DNA from: Lujinxingia vulgaris
GTDB lineage: Bacteria > Myxococcota_A > Bradymonadia > Bradymonadales > Bradymonadaceae
DNA length: 64,000 bases
NCBI RefSeq assembly: GCF_007997005.1
Contig: NZ_VOSL01000020.1
Span: forward strand, 55,341-119,340
Reading direction: 5' to 3'
This document shows positions 53,719-64,000 of the stretch, in pieces (position 1 is the first letter of the stretch; each line of letters opens with the position of its first letter). Position numbers and translations under genes: made by a program. Below the pieces are notes generated by a model. That model saw nothing but the letters and a program-made list of their open reading frames with translations, was not told the origin of the DNA and made no database searches.

Positions 53719-56259
53719 TCAGGGGTGCTCGCCCTCCGGCCACCGGGCCGGAATCACGCGCAGAGTGCCGTTGGCCTCGATCTCGAGGCGAGTGCTGCCG
53801 TGGGTGTCGGTGCGGAAGACGTCGATGTTGCGCGTCTCAAAGCGCTCGAGCACCTCAAGGTGGGGGTGACCAAAGGGGCTGGGGCGGCCGGCGGAGACCA
53901 GCGCGATGGTCGGCTGCAAGAGCTCGAGAAGTTCAGGCGACGACGAGGTTCGCGAGCCATGGTGACCAGCCTTGTAGACGGCTGCCGGCGTAGGAATGTG
54001 GTGGGCCTGGGTGAGCAGCCAGCGCTCTCCGGCCTCTTCCAGGTCGCCTGTGAGCGCGATGGCCACGCCGGCGTAGTTCACGACGACCACCACGCTGCGG
54101 TCGTTCTCCGAGGGCAGCGAGTCGGGTGGCGTGAGCAGGGTGAGACGCGCGCCGCCGGCGCTCAAGGTGAGTCGCTCAGGTAGACGGGGAACGTGGGCGC
54201 CCAGGGCCCGGGCTTTGAGCGCCGTCTGGTAGGTGCGGGCGTGGGCGGGGTTGTTGCGCGCCAGAAAGACGCGGGGCGCAAAGGGGCGCAGGAGCGCGTC
54301 GAGGCCGCCGTAGTGGTCGAGGTCGGCGTGGGTGAGCAGCAGCACATCAAGGCGCCGGATGCCGAGTTTTCGCAGGTAGGGCGCGACCTTTCGCAGTCCC
54401 GGATCCTGGCCGGAGAGGCTGCCGCCGGCGTCGATGAGCATGGTCGTGCCATCGGGAAACTCCAGGAGCGTGGCGTCGCCCTGGCCCACGTCGATCATAT
54501 GCACCTTGAGGGGGGCTTCGTCGCGCCGGAGCGTGTCGCTGAGCGCGCCGGGGACAAGGCCCAGCCCCCAGATCAAGAGCGCGATGAAGCAGGGGCGAAG
54601 TCGCAATCCGCCGCGCACCGCCAGCCAGCAGGCCACCCACATCGCCGCCCACTCAAAACGCTCCGGGTACCCCAGGCGCAGCTCGTTGAGCGGCCAGTAC
54701 GCCACCACGTCGAGAAGCTCATATAGCTGGATGAAGAGACCGGCGCCCCACCTCAGGAGCACGCCGGCCAGCCAGGGCCACAGACCGGTGAGCAGCGCGC
54801 CGGCGACCATCAGCGGAAAGATCAGTGGGCCCACCACCGGGATCACCACCAGGTTGGTCCAGAAGCCACTGACCGGAAGCTCCCCGCTCATCGCGATGAG
54901 CGGGGGCAGTGTCGCCACCGAGGCCGCCGTCGACACGCCGACAAAAAGTCCCACCGCACGCCGACGCCGCACCCACACGCTCTCGCGCTGACCCATGGAC
55001 GCCTGGGGCCGCAACCACGCCGGGCGTCCCTGATGAAAGAGCAGAATCCCGGCCGTGGCCGACATCGAGAGCTGAAAGCCGATCTCAAACAGCAGTCGCG
55101 GCGCCCCCCACAAAAGCAGCGTCCCCACCATCCACAACACCGACGTCGCCTTCACTCGCCGCGTGATAAGAAGCGAGAGGCTGGCCAGCGCCGCCATCAG
55201 AAACGCGCGCTGCGCTGAGACCGGCGCGCCGATCGCCACCAGATAGCCCAGCAGCAGAAGCAACGAGGGCAACACCAGCAAACGTCGCCTGGGCACGTAG
55301 CAATACAGGCGCGGCAGGCGATCAAAGAGCAGGCGCAACCCCAGCGCGATCAACGCGGCGATCACCCCGAAGTGCAGCCCGGAGATCGCCAGGACGTGGC
55401 TTGTGGAGGTCATATCGAAAGGTTCGCGAAACTCCGGGCGGATCAGCCCCCGGCTGGCGGTGAGCATCGCCCAGGTCACCGCCAGACCGTCGCCGTCGAG
55501 GTGCTGCGCGATGCGCCGCTCCAGATCCAGGCGCTGGCCGGTAAGCCAACGCTGAAGCCTCAACGACACGCCGGGGGAGTGCGCGACATGCACCTCCGGA
55601 CGCTCGCGTAACGTGGCCGTAGCCAGGTAGCCGCGCGCCTCCATCAGCTCGCGGGCCGAGCTCTGCCAGGGAGTGGTTCGCGGCACAAAGCGCGAAAGCC
55701 GCGCCCACGCCCGCACCTCGTCGCCCGGCATCGGAAGTACGTCACACGCGCGGCCCTGGTCGGTCCCGTAAAAGAGGCGCAGCAATGGTCTGCGCCCATC
55801 CATCACCGCGTTGAGCTCGGGCTCATCGCTCCCCAGGAGGCTCGCATCGTAGCTGTACCCCTCGCCCATCGGCACCGGGCCGGCCTCAATGCGCACGTGC
55901 ACCTCCAACTCGCGCCGCTCCTCCCCGAGCGCGGCGCGAAGGTCGCTCTCGGTCTCCCAGCTGTGTCGATCCCGCGCGCTTATCCCCAGGACCACCGCGC
56001 CCGAGAGGGCCGCCACCGCCACCGCGAGGCTCCACCGCCGACGCGGACCCTGGCGACGACCTGCCCCGGTCCCGAGGGCCAACATCCCCAGGAGCCCTGC
56101 GACCGCCAGCAGAAGCAGCGCTGCGCCCACGCTCACCATCGCCGGTGGACCCGCGATGCCCACACACCAGCTCAGCGCACTCGCCCCGCCGAAGGACGCC
56201 AGCGCCACGGGTACTCCCTGCGCCTCACCGCTACTATATGCCTCCCCTCGACCCCTCAA
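53719..56259 (-). CDS. comEC: ComEC/Rec2 DNA-uptake channel protein
   Basis: This 846-residue protein has the full ComEC layout: two N-terminal membrane helices with a soluble DUF4131-like domain (about 60-260), a polytopic competence domain (about 260-540, with LAISGLHFGVIAALI and SAQRAFLMAAL), and a C-terminal metallo-beta-lactamase-like domain (about 575-846) with MIDVGQGDATLLEFPDG, LLTHADLDHYGGLDALL and YKAGHHGSRTSS. It forms the inner-membrane channel for single-strand DNA in natural transformation, and the C-terminal domain may degrade the other strand. The start codon (56259) may not be exact. Confidence 0.93.
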   Translation of the reverse strand: MRGRGEAYSSGEAQGVPVALASFGGASALSWCVGIAGPPAMVSVGAALLLLAVAGLLGMLALGTGAGRRQGPRRRWSLAVAVAALSGAVVLGISARDRHSWETESDLRAALGEERRELEVHVRIEAGPVPMGEGYSYDASLLGSDEPELNAVMDGRRPLLRLFYGTDQGRACDVLPMPGDEVRAWARLSRFVPRTTPWQSSARELMEARGYLATATLRERPEVHVAHSPGVSLRLQRWLTGQRLDLERRIAQHLDGDGLAVTWAMLTASRGLIRPEFREPFDMTSTSHVLAISGLHFGVIAALIALGLRLLFDRLPRLYCYVPRRRLLVLPSLLLLLGYLVAIGAPVSAQRAFLMAALASLSLLITRRVKATSVLWMVGTLLLWGAPRLLFEIGFQLSMSATAGILLFHQGRPAWLRPQASMGQRESVWVRRRRAVGLFVGVSTAASVATLPPLIAMSGELPVSGFWTNLVVIPVVGPLIFPLMVAGALLTGLWPWLAGVLLRWGAGLFIQLYELLDVVAYWPLNELRLGYPERFEWAAMWVACWLAVRGGLRLRPCFIALLIWGLGLVPGALSDTLRRDEAPLKVHMIDVGQGDATLLEFPDGTTMLIDAGGSLSGQDPGLRKVAPYLRKLGIRRLDVLLLTHADLDHYGGLDALLRPFAPRVFLARNNPAHARTYQTALKARALGAHVPRLPERLTLSAGGARLTLLTPPDSLPSENDRSVVVVVNYAGVAIALTGDLEEAGERWLLTQAHHIPTPAAVYKAGHHGSRTSSSPELLELLQPTIALVSAGRPSPFGHPHLEVLERFETRNIDVFRTDTHGSTRLEIEANGTLRVIPARWPEGEHP

Positions 56260-56392
56260 TGCACCCTCGCCAGATCACCCGTTGACAGGCCCAAATCTCC
56301 TCTGATACCGGCCGCCTTCACATCCCACCCCGATCTGTTGTCGTGTCATTTTCGTCAGGCTTGCGCGATCACCGCCAATTCTGCCGGGATTC

Positions 56393-56643
56393 TTTCCCAC
56401 AACCTTAAGTTTTCCACCGCTTCAGGGGGAGTTTCCCACAGCCTTCCCCCTACTTTTCCACAGGGTTGTGGTTAACCGACGGTCGACCTGTGTGTCGATG
56501 TAGGTGTGGATTGTTTTGGTGTGCATGTGCCTGAATTTATTGGGTTTTATTCCGTTATCGCGCGATGGGGTGAAGGCGTGTTTTCGTCCAGAAAGGGCGA
56601 TCACAAGGCTTCCACAGCGATCTGTGAAAAACCCTGTGGAAAA
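56393..56643. other. DnaA-box-like cluster
   Basis: Within 250 bp are TTTCCCACA (56393), TTTTCCACC (56410), TTTCCCACA (56432), TTTTCCACA (56454), TGTGGTTAA (56467, reverse), TGTGGATTG (56505, reverse) and TGTGGAAAA (56635, reverse). All match TTATCCACA at 7 or 8 of 9 positions, and an AT-rich stretch (CTGAATTTATTGGGTTTTAT, 56531-56550) sits between them. This is the look of a replication origin or a DnaA-controlled site in the comEC-secA gap. No dnaA gene is in the window and the apparent strand skew does not clearly change here, so the call is tentative. Confidence 0.4.
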
Positions 56644-56754
56644 AAATGGGGAAAAGTCTGGCGATCGCCCGAGGTCTCTGAAAACGCATGCGGTGCAGGT
56701 GATTGTAGAGGTGGGTTGGGCATGCATGTGGCGACCCGGGGTCGCTGTTCTGAT

Positions 56755-57228
56755 CGACCCACGGTCACCATTTCGACGACCCACGGTCACCTTTTCGGCG
56801 ACCCACGGTCACCTTTTCGCGGTCACCTTTTCGGCGACCCACGGTCACCTTTTCGCGGTCAACTTTTTGGCGACCCAGGGTCACCTTTTGGGCGACCCAG
56901 GGTCACCTTTTGGGCGACCCAGGGTCACCTTTTGGGCGACCCAGGGTCACCTTTTGGGCGACCCAGGGTCACCTTTTGGGCGACCCAGGGTCACCTTTTG
57001 GGCGACCCAGGGTCACCTTTTGGCCGACCCAGGGTCACCTTTTGGGCGACCCAGGGTCATCTTTTCACCGACCCACGGTCACCGTTTCGACGACCCACGG
57101 TCACCATTTCGCGGTCAACTTTTGGGCGACCCACGGTCACCTTTCTATCGACCCAGGGTCATCTTTTCACCGACCCACGGTCACCGTTTCGACGACCCAC
57201 GGTCACCATTTCGCGGTCACCTGCTTCC
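56755..57228. repeat. Palindromic-core array 5 (CGACCCAGGGTC, 22-bp units)
   Basis: About twenty cores CGACCCAGGGTC or CGACCCACGGTC stand in the divergent comEC-secA gap. The middle part is an exact 22-bp array with linker ACCTTTTGGG; the ends carry variant linkers (ACCATTTCGA, ACCTTTTCGG, ATCTTTTCAC), and some units lose the core and keep only CGGTCACCTTTT. A block around 57056-57115 is repeated around 57160-57220. The rest of the gap (57229-57512 and 57596-57670) shows nothing coding. Confidence 0.95.
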
Positions 57229-57512
57229 GCTGCAAATCACCGCCCCACAACCGCCGTCTCCTTCGCGCAACACTCCCCACACCAGCATGCCTCGCCCACG
57301 TCCTGAGCGTGCGCGTTGCGCCGGCAGGAATACCCCCCCGCGATCGGCCTGTTGTTGCGGCACAGGAGGTCGGGGCCGACGGTGAGTCACACAGCGACGC
57401 TCGCGGGCGTTGGCGTGCTGGCCATAGTCTGCTATGCCATGCACCGATCATCGGACTGACAAAGTGCCACTTACGACGCCGTGAGCCAACATTGACGCCA
57501 TGTATGCTACAT

Positions 57513-57595
57513 CGAGAGCACCCTGAGCTGCGTTGCAAATCCTCGACGATGCTAAAGCATCGCCTGCGGTTTGTGCCTTGCCCAGGTCACTCTCG
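57513..57595. repeat. 83-bp imperfect palindromic element, copy 1
   Basis: It begins CGAGAGCACC and ends ACTCTCG, with centre CGACGATGCTAAAGCATCG. The two arms pair over most of their length. A second copy of identical length lies at 60579-60661 and a half copy near 17034. It reads like a REP/MITE-type non-autonomous element upstream of secA. Confidence 0.75.
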
Positions 57596-57670
57596 AAATC
57601 GCCTCCAAAGGCGTCACCATTGTCTCACGGCGTTCTAAAAGCAGCGCGCGCGCAGCGGAACCACATTCCT

Positions 57671-60490
<2,820 letters not shown>

Positions 60491-60508
60491 GCAACACCGA
60501 CACACTCG

Positions 60509-60540
60509 CCGGCGGCCCGAAAGGGCCGCCGGTTTTTTTT
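60509..60540 (+). terminator. Intrinsic terminator of secA
   Basis: CCGGCGGCCC (60509-60518), loop GAAA, GGGCCGCCGG (60523-60532), then eight Ts. This is a textbook rho-independent terminator. Confidence 0.95.
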
Positions 60541-60578
60541 GGACGTCGTAAGCCTCGTTGCTGTCGGGTCTGCTGCAT

Positions 60579-60661
60579 CGAGAGCACCGCGGGCTGCGTT
60601 GCAAAGCCTCGACGATGCTAAAGCATCGCCTGCGTTTTGCGCCTTGCCGGCGGCACTCTCG
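60579..60661. repeat. 83-bp imperfect palindromic element, copy 2
   Basis: Same length and ends as the element at 57513-57595 (CGAGAGCACC ... CACTCTCG, centre CGACGATGCTAAAGCATCG). The two copies flank secA in direct orientation about 3 kb apart. Confidence 0.75.
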
Positions 60662-60740
60662 ATATCGCATCTCCCGACATCAACATCTGCTCACGACGTC
60701 AGATCGATGGCACCACGCGTACTATGTCTATGAGGTCGGC

Positions 60741-61106
60741 ATGATGAAGGTTTTCGCCCGCGGCATCGCCTTTGATGGCAAGCACGGGGTCTATGAAGAG
60801 GAGCGCCGCGACGGCCGTCACTTTGAGGTCGATGTCGAGGTCACCCTGAGCGATGCCTCCTCGGCCGACTCCGACGAACTCGACGAGACCCTGGACTACC
60901 GTCACCTGGCCGAGATCGTGGTGGAAGTTGCGCAGGGCCCCAGCCGTTTTCTTGTCGAGAAATTGGCCGGCGAGGTCTTGAGGTTGGTCCTGGAGCGCCA
61001 CGGGCAGGTCGAGGAGGTCTGCGTGGAGGTGCGCAAGATCGCCCCCGATGTCGCCGGCAGCCCGCAGTGGGTGGGCGCGCGGCTGACGCGCCGTCGCTCA
61101 GGTTGA
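60741..61106 (+). CDS. folB: Dihydroneopterin aldolase
   Basis: This 121-residue protein starts MMKVFARGIAFDGKHGVYEE at 60741 after GAGG; upstream in-frame sequence belongs to the repeat. It shows the FolB pattern: ARGIAFDGKHGV with its buried Glu (VYEEERRDGRHFEVDVEV), LDETLDYRHLAE, SRFLVEKLAGEV and a C-terminal beta strand (VEVRKIAPDV). It cleaves dihydroneopterin to 6-hydroxymethyl-dihydropterin in folate synthesis, and forms an octamer in the family. Fits the ~120-residue length. Confidence 0.92.
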   Translation: MMKVFARGIAFDGKHGVYEEERRDGRHFEVDVEVTLSDASSADSDELDETLDYRHLAEIVVEVAQGPSRFLVEKLAGEVLRLVLERHGQVEEVCVEVRKIAPDVAGSPQWVGARLTRRRSG

Positions 61107-61145
61107 CCCACTCCTTTTCGTCCCTCTCTCCGAGGTCTTTGCACG

Positions 61146-62120
61146 ATGTTCCTTGAGCGTTCCGGTCTGCATATCTTCACCTGGCGCAACATCGAGGTGT
61201 CTGTCTCGTTGTGGTACGGCCTGATCATGGCCATGATCGTCTTCTTCCCCGCGCTGAGCGGGGGCTCGATGTTGGCGGGGCTGATCTGGGTGGTGGCGGT
61301 GACGATCTCGTTGCTGGTGCACGAGTTTGGCCACGCGCTTGTGGCGCAGCGTTACGGGCTGGGCCCCAGCGTGCTTCTGCACGGGTTCGGTGGCCTGTGC
61401 ATGATGGAGCGCGAGGCCGACACCGACGGGGAAGACGCGCGGGTGGTGTTCGCCGGGCCGGCCGCCGGCCTGATCTTCGGGGGGCTGGTCTACCTCTTTG
61501 CCACCTTCGCGCCGCAGATCGCCTACGCCTCGACCTGGAGCGCGACCTTTGTGGGGGCGCTGATCTTTGTGAACATCGCCTGGAGCCTGGTGAACCTGCT
61601 CATCCCCATGTGGCCGCTCGACGGCGGGCAGCTCTTTCACCTGATCCTGCGCCGCTTTAAAGACGAGGAGAGCGCGCGACGCATCACGCTTAACGTGAGC
61701 ATTTTTGTGGCGATCCCGGCGGCGATCGTGGGCTTTTTGATCTTCCGCAGCTTCCTCATTGCGCTCTTCGCGGTGATGGTGGTGATGAGCTGCATGAGCA
61801 TGCTGCAGACCGGGCAGTCGCTGGTGGGGCGCCGCAGCGGGCGAAGCCTGGCGACCGCGTCCGACTTTCATCAGGAGCTTCTGGCACAGGCCGAGGCGGC
61901 GCTCGCCGATGAGGACTGGCGGGAGGCCTACCGGGTCTGCCATCAGATGCGCGCTTCGGGGCAGATGCCCGAGAAGATGCTCATGCGCGTGTGGACCATC
62001 CTGGGGTTGAGCGCCACCGAGATGGGGGAGTACGACGAGGCGATCGACTACCTGCGCCGCGCCCCGCAGTCCGCCGAGGTGGCGATCGCGCTGGAGCGTT
62101 GCCAGCGTGAAGTCGCCTGA
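61146..62120 (+). CDS. Site-2-protease family (M50) membrane metalloprotease
   Basis: This 324-residue protein has the zinc motif HEFGH at residues 59-63 inside a hydrophobic helix, and the third-ligand region NLLIPMWPLDGGQ near residue 150. About six membrane helices precede a soluble, helical C-terminal tail (about 220-324) with TPR-like spacing (LAQAEAALADEDWREAYRVC). Site-2 proteases cut transmembrane helices of regulators. The 39-bp gap from folB suggests one operon. Confidence 0.88.
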   Translation: MFLERSGLHIFTWRNIEVSVSLWYGLIMAMIVFFPALSGGSMLAGLIWVVAVTISLLVHEFGHALVAQRYGLGPSVLLHGFGGLCMMEREADTDGEDARVVFAGPAAGLIFGGLVYLFATFAPQIAYASTWSATFVGALIFVNIAWSLVNLLIPMWPLDGGQLFHLILRRFKDEESARRITLNVSIFVAIPAAIVGFLIFRSFLIALFAVMVVMSCMSMLQTGQSLVGRRSGRSLATASDFHQELLAQAEAALADEDWREAYRVCHQMRASGQMPEKMLMRVWTILGLSATEMGEYDEAIDYLRRAPQSAEVAIALERCQREVA

Positions 62121-62154
62121 AACGTCTTTGAAATCAATATGTTAGGGCGGTGTC

Positions 62155-62183
62155 GCCGGCGCGAACTTCGCGCCGGCTTTTTT
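62155..62183. terminator. Terminator between convergent genes
   Basis: GCCGGCGCGAA (62155-62165) pairs with TTCGCGCCGGC (62167-62177), then TTTTTT. It can serve the plus-strand M50 gene; the convergent CheA hybrid gene ends at 62188, next to it. Confidence 0.8.
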
Positions 62184-62187
62184 GTGC

Positions 62188-64000
62188 TCAGAGGAAGCGG
62201 CGCACCGTCTCCAGGAGCGTCTTCTCCTGGAAGTCGAGCTTGACCAGGTAGCCGTTGGCGCCCAGGCGCATGGCGCGCTCCTTGTCGGCGGGCTCACCCA
62301 GGGTGGTGAGGATGACGACCGGGAGGCGAGCGTGGTCTTCGGAGGCGCGGATACGCTGGAGGAGCTGCAGGCCGTCCATCGTGGGCATCTGAATGTCGGT
62401 GAGCACCAGATCGACGCGGTGGCGGCCCAGCATCTCCAGGCCGTAGTGACCGTCGTCGGCCTCCAGCACCCGGTAGCCCTCGCCGCGCAAAATGGAGGTG
62501 ACAAGCGTGCGGGTGACCTCGCTGTCTTCGACCACCAGGATGGTGCGGATGTCCAGCGCGCGGGTGCCCTGCACGGCGGTAAAGGAGCGCTGGCGACGGG
62601 GTTGTTCGAGATCGAAGCGCGAGTCGTGCTCGCTGCGCTCCATCAGGTCGACGACGTTGAGCAGAGGCACCACGTCGCCGGAGTCGGTCAGCGCGACGCC
62701 GCGGCAGAGCCTCACACCGGCCAAGAAGTCGCCCAGGGGGCGGCTGATCGCCTCACGCTCGCCAAGGACGCGGTCGATCCACACGGTGACGCGTCGCGCG
62801 CCCTTGCGCACGAGCAGCACGCTGAAGCGCTCCGGGGGGTGTCCGCGCTCCGCCAGACCCAGCGGCGAGGTCCAGTCCAGGAGCGGGATCAGGCGCTCGC
62901 CGACCGGTACACAGACCGCGCCGTGGACGCGACGAAGATCGTCGCGGCTCACGTCGATGACGCGCTCGACGTCTTTGGCGGTCAGCGCGAACTGACGCTC
63001 CCCCAGGGTGAAGACGAGCACGGAGTTGACCGCCGTGGTCACGGGCAGGTGCAGGGTGAAGGTGGTGCCGCGGCCGACCTCACTCTCGATCTCGATAAAC
63101 CCGCCCACGCGCGAGATCTGGCGGCGCACCACGTCCATGCCGATGCCGCGTCCGCTGACGTCGTTGACGGAGTCGCGGGTGGAGAAGCCGTTTTCAAAGA
63201 TCAGCGCGATCGCCTCCTGATCGGAGAGGCGAGCTGCCGATTCGGCGGTGTGCATCCCGCGCTCAATGGCTTTTTTGCGGATGATCTGCGGATCGATGCC
63301 GCGCCCGTCGTCGGAGAGCACCACGCGGATGGAGTCGCCGACGTATTCGGCGCTCAGCTCAATCTCGGCCTCGGGCTCTTTGCCGGCGGCCTGGCGCTCC
63401 GCGGGGGGTTCCAGGCCGTGGTCGACCGCGTTGCGCACCAGGTGAAGGAGGGGCTCGGAGAGGGCGGAGAGAATGGCGCGGTCGACCTCGACGTGGCCAA
63501 AGGTGTCGACCAGGCGCACGCGTTTGCCCTGGGATTGCGCCAGATCGCGGACCGCGCGCGGGTAGTGGCTCAAGACCTGGGCCAGAGGCACGTGGCGCAT
63601 GTAGCGGGTCTGGTCGTCGATCTGCGAGGCGCGCACGTTGACCTGGTAGCTCTCTTCGCGCAGGGCCGTCTCGCAGGCGTCGAGGCGGTGGTTGAGGTTG
63701 CGCAGCGCCATGGTGTGACTTTTCGGGAGCTGGCCTTCGAGCTGCGAGAGCATCGCGCGCAGATCCTGGCGGATGCCGTGCAGCTCGCCTAAGCGATAGC
63801 CCACGCGCCGGCTCATCAACAACGCCTCACCGGCGAGCTCGCCGAGGCGCTCGAGTTTCTCGACGTCGACGCGCAGGTTGGTGGTGGTCTGAATGCGCAG
63901 CGCGCCCGACTCCAGCTCGCGCTCGTTGCCGGCGCCGATGCGCGCGCGGGTGGGCTGGGGCGACGACGCCACAGGCGGCGCGGAGGGCGCAGCAGGCGTG
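62188..64000 (-). CDS. CheA-type hybrid histidine kinase with CheW and receiver domains (5' end outside window)
   Basis: The frame runs off the window end, so the N-terminus, where the phosphotransfer (Hpt) domain should lie, is missing. Visible in order are a Pro/Ala linker, a dimerisation domain (LRVDVEKLERLGELAGEALL), a histidine-kinase ATPase domain (LLHLVRNAVDHGLEPPAER, LSDDGRGIDPQIIRKKAIER), a CheW-like domain (LVFTLGERQFALTAKDVERV) and a C-terminal receiver with the phospho-Asp in VDLVLTDIQMP. Such hybrids act in Frz-, Pil- or Che-like pathways controlling motility or development. No methyl-accepting protein or CheW gene is seen nearby. A GTG at 63972 is not its true start. Confidence 0.9.
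   Translation of the reverse strand, partial: TPAAPSAPPVASSPQPTRARIGAGNERELESGALRIQTTTNLRVDVEKLERLGELAGEALLMSRRVGYRLGELHGIRQDLRAMLSQLEGQLPKSHTMALRNLNHRLDACETALREESYQVNVRASQIDDQTRYMRHVPLAQVLSHYPRAVRDLAQSQGKRVRLVDTFGHVEVDRAILSALSEPLLHLVRNAVDHGLEPPAERQAAGKEPEAEIELSAEYVGDSIRVVLSDDGRGIDPQIIRKKAIERGMHTAESAARLSDQEAIALIFENGFSTRDSVNDVSGRGIGMDVVRRQISRVGGFIEIESEVGRGTTFTLHLPVTTAVNSVLVFTLGERQFALTAKDVERVIDVSRDDLRRVHGAVCVPVGERLIPLLDWTSPLGLAERGHPPERFSVLLVRKGARRVTVWIDRVLGEREAISRPLGDFLAGVRLCRGVALTDSGDVVPLLNVVDLMERSEHDSRFDLEQPRRQRSFTAVQGTRALDIRTILVVEDSEVTRTLVTSILRGEGYRVLEADDGHYGLEMLGRHRVDLVLTDIQMPTMDGLQLLQRIRASEDHARLPVVILTTLGEPADKERAMRLGANGYLVKLDFQEKTLLETVRRFL

Overview
The window is a high-GC bacterial chromosome segment, apart from one more AT-rich patch near 46-47.3 kb. 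The gene content suggests a predatory or social deltaproteobacterium of the Myxococcota/Bradymonadales kind. The signs are many secreted cysteine-rich lipoproteins with acidic in-frame repeats, an RCC1/DUF4215-type lipoprotein, several AraC regulators, orphan TadE/TadG-like genes, a Hen1-Pnkp RNA repair pair and a CheA-CheW-receiver hybrid. The taxon is inferred from gene content only; no rRNA or tRNA gene was recognised.

Layout. 0-5.8 kb: a transglutaminase-like gene cut by the window edge, AraC regulators, a GyrI-like protein and an L-lactate permease. 5.9-10.5 kb: a CARDB-like lipoprotein and two tandem paralogous ~584-residue lipoproteins. 10.5-15.6 kb: an accessory stretch with a RES/Xre-DUF2384 toxin-antitoxin pair, a four-helix-bundle (23S-IVS/Avd-like) gene between two long inverted hexanucleotide tracts, a truncated duplicate of an M23 peptidase gene, a VOC protein, an AraC regulator and the intact M23 gene. 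15.8-22.3 kb: two small beta-barrel proteins, an O6-methylguanine methyltransferase and hen1-pnkp. 22.3-24.6 kb: three lipoproteins. 24.7-34.5 kb: otsA, a four-gene TadE/TadG-like cluster and a treS-maltokinase fusion. 34.6-39 kb: DUF1634 plus TauE/SafE, a PLP decarboxylase and a polytopic membrane protein. 39-41.6 kb: repeat-rich intergenic DNA around a glutathione peroxidase. 41.6-44 kb: a GNAT gene and an AbiE-like pair with a clear inverted-repeat operator. 44.5-49.1 kb: a helical hypothetical protein, a lower-GC two-gene operon and a DUF3352-like lipoprotein. 49.6-64 kb: hemN, an RCC1 lipoprotein, comEC, secA, folB, an M50 protease and a CheA hybrid running off the end.

The most unusual aspect is the intergenic DNA. 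Four unrelated arrays keep a period of about 42 bp (1.5, 3.9, 40 and 45.6 kb). Five arrays of 22-23 bp units carry a palindromic GACC-N3-GGTC core (39.5, 41.2, 49.4, 53.3 and 56.8 kb). Three hexanucleotide tracts (11.5, 12.5 and 39.4 kb) use a small alphabet CTCGNN/NNCGAG, and two of them form a giant inverted repeat around the four-helix-bundle gene. A cluster of DnaA-box-like sites lies beside the 56.8 kb array, and two 83-bp imperfect palindromes flank secA.

Functional links: OtsA makes trehalose-6-phosphate, and TreS-Mak interconverts trehalose and maltose and phosphorylates maltose. Hen1 and Pnkp repair and methylate broken RNA ends. The RES/Xre and AbiE-like pairs are toxin-antitoxin or phage-defence modules. 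All coordinates come from reading the sequence directly; no database search was possible.
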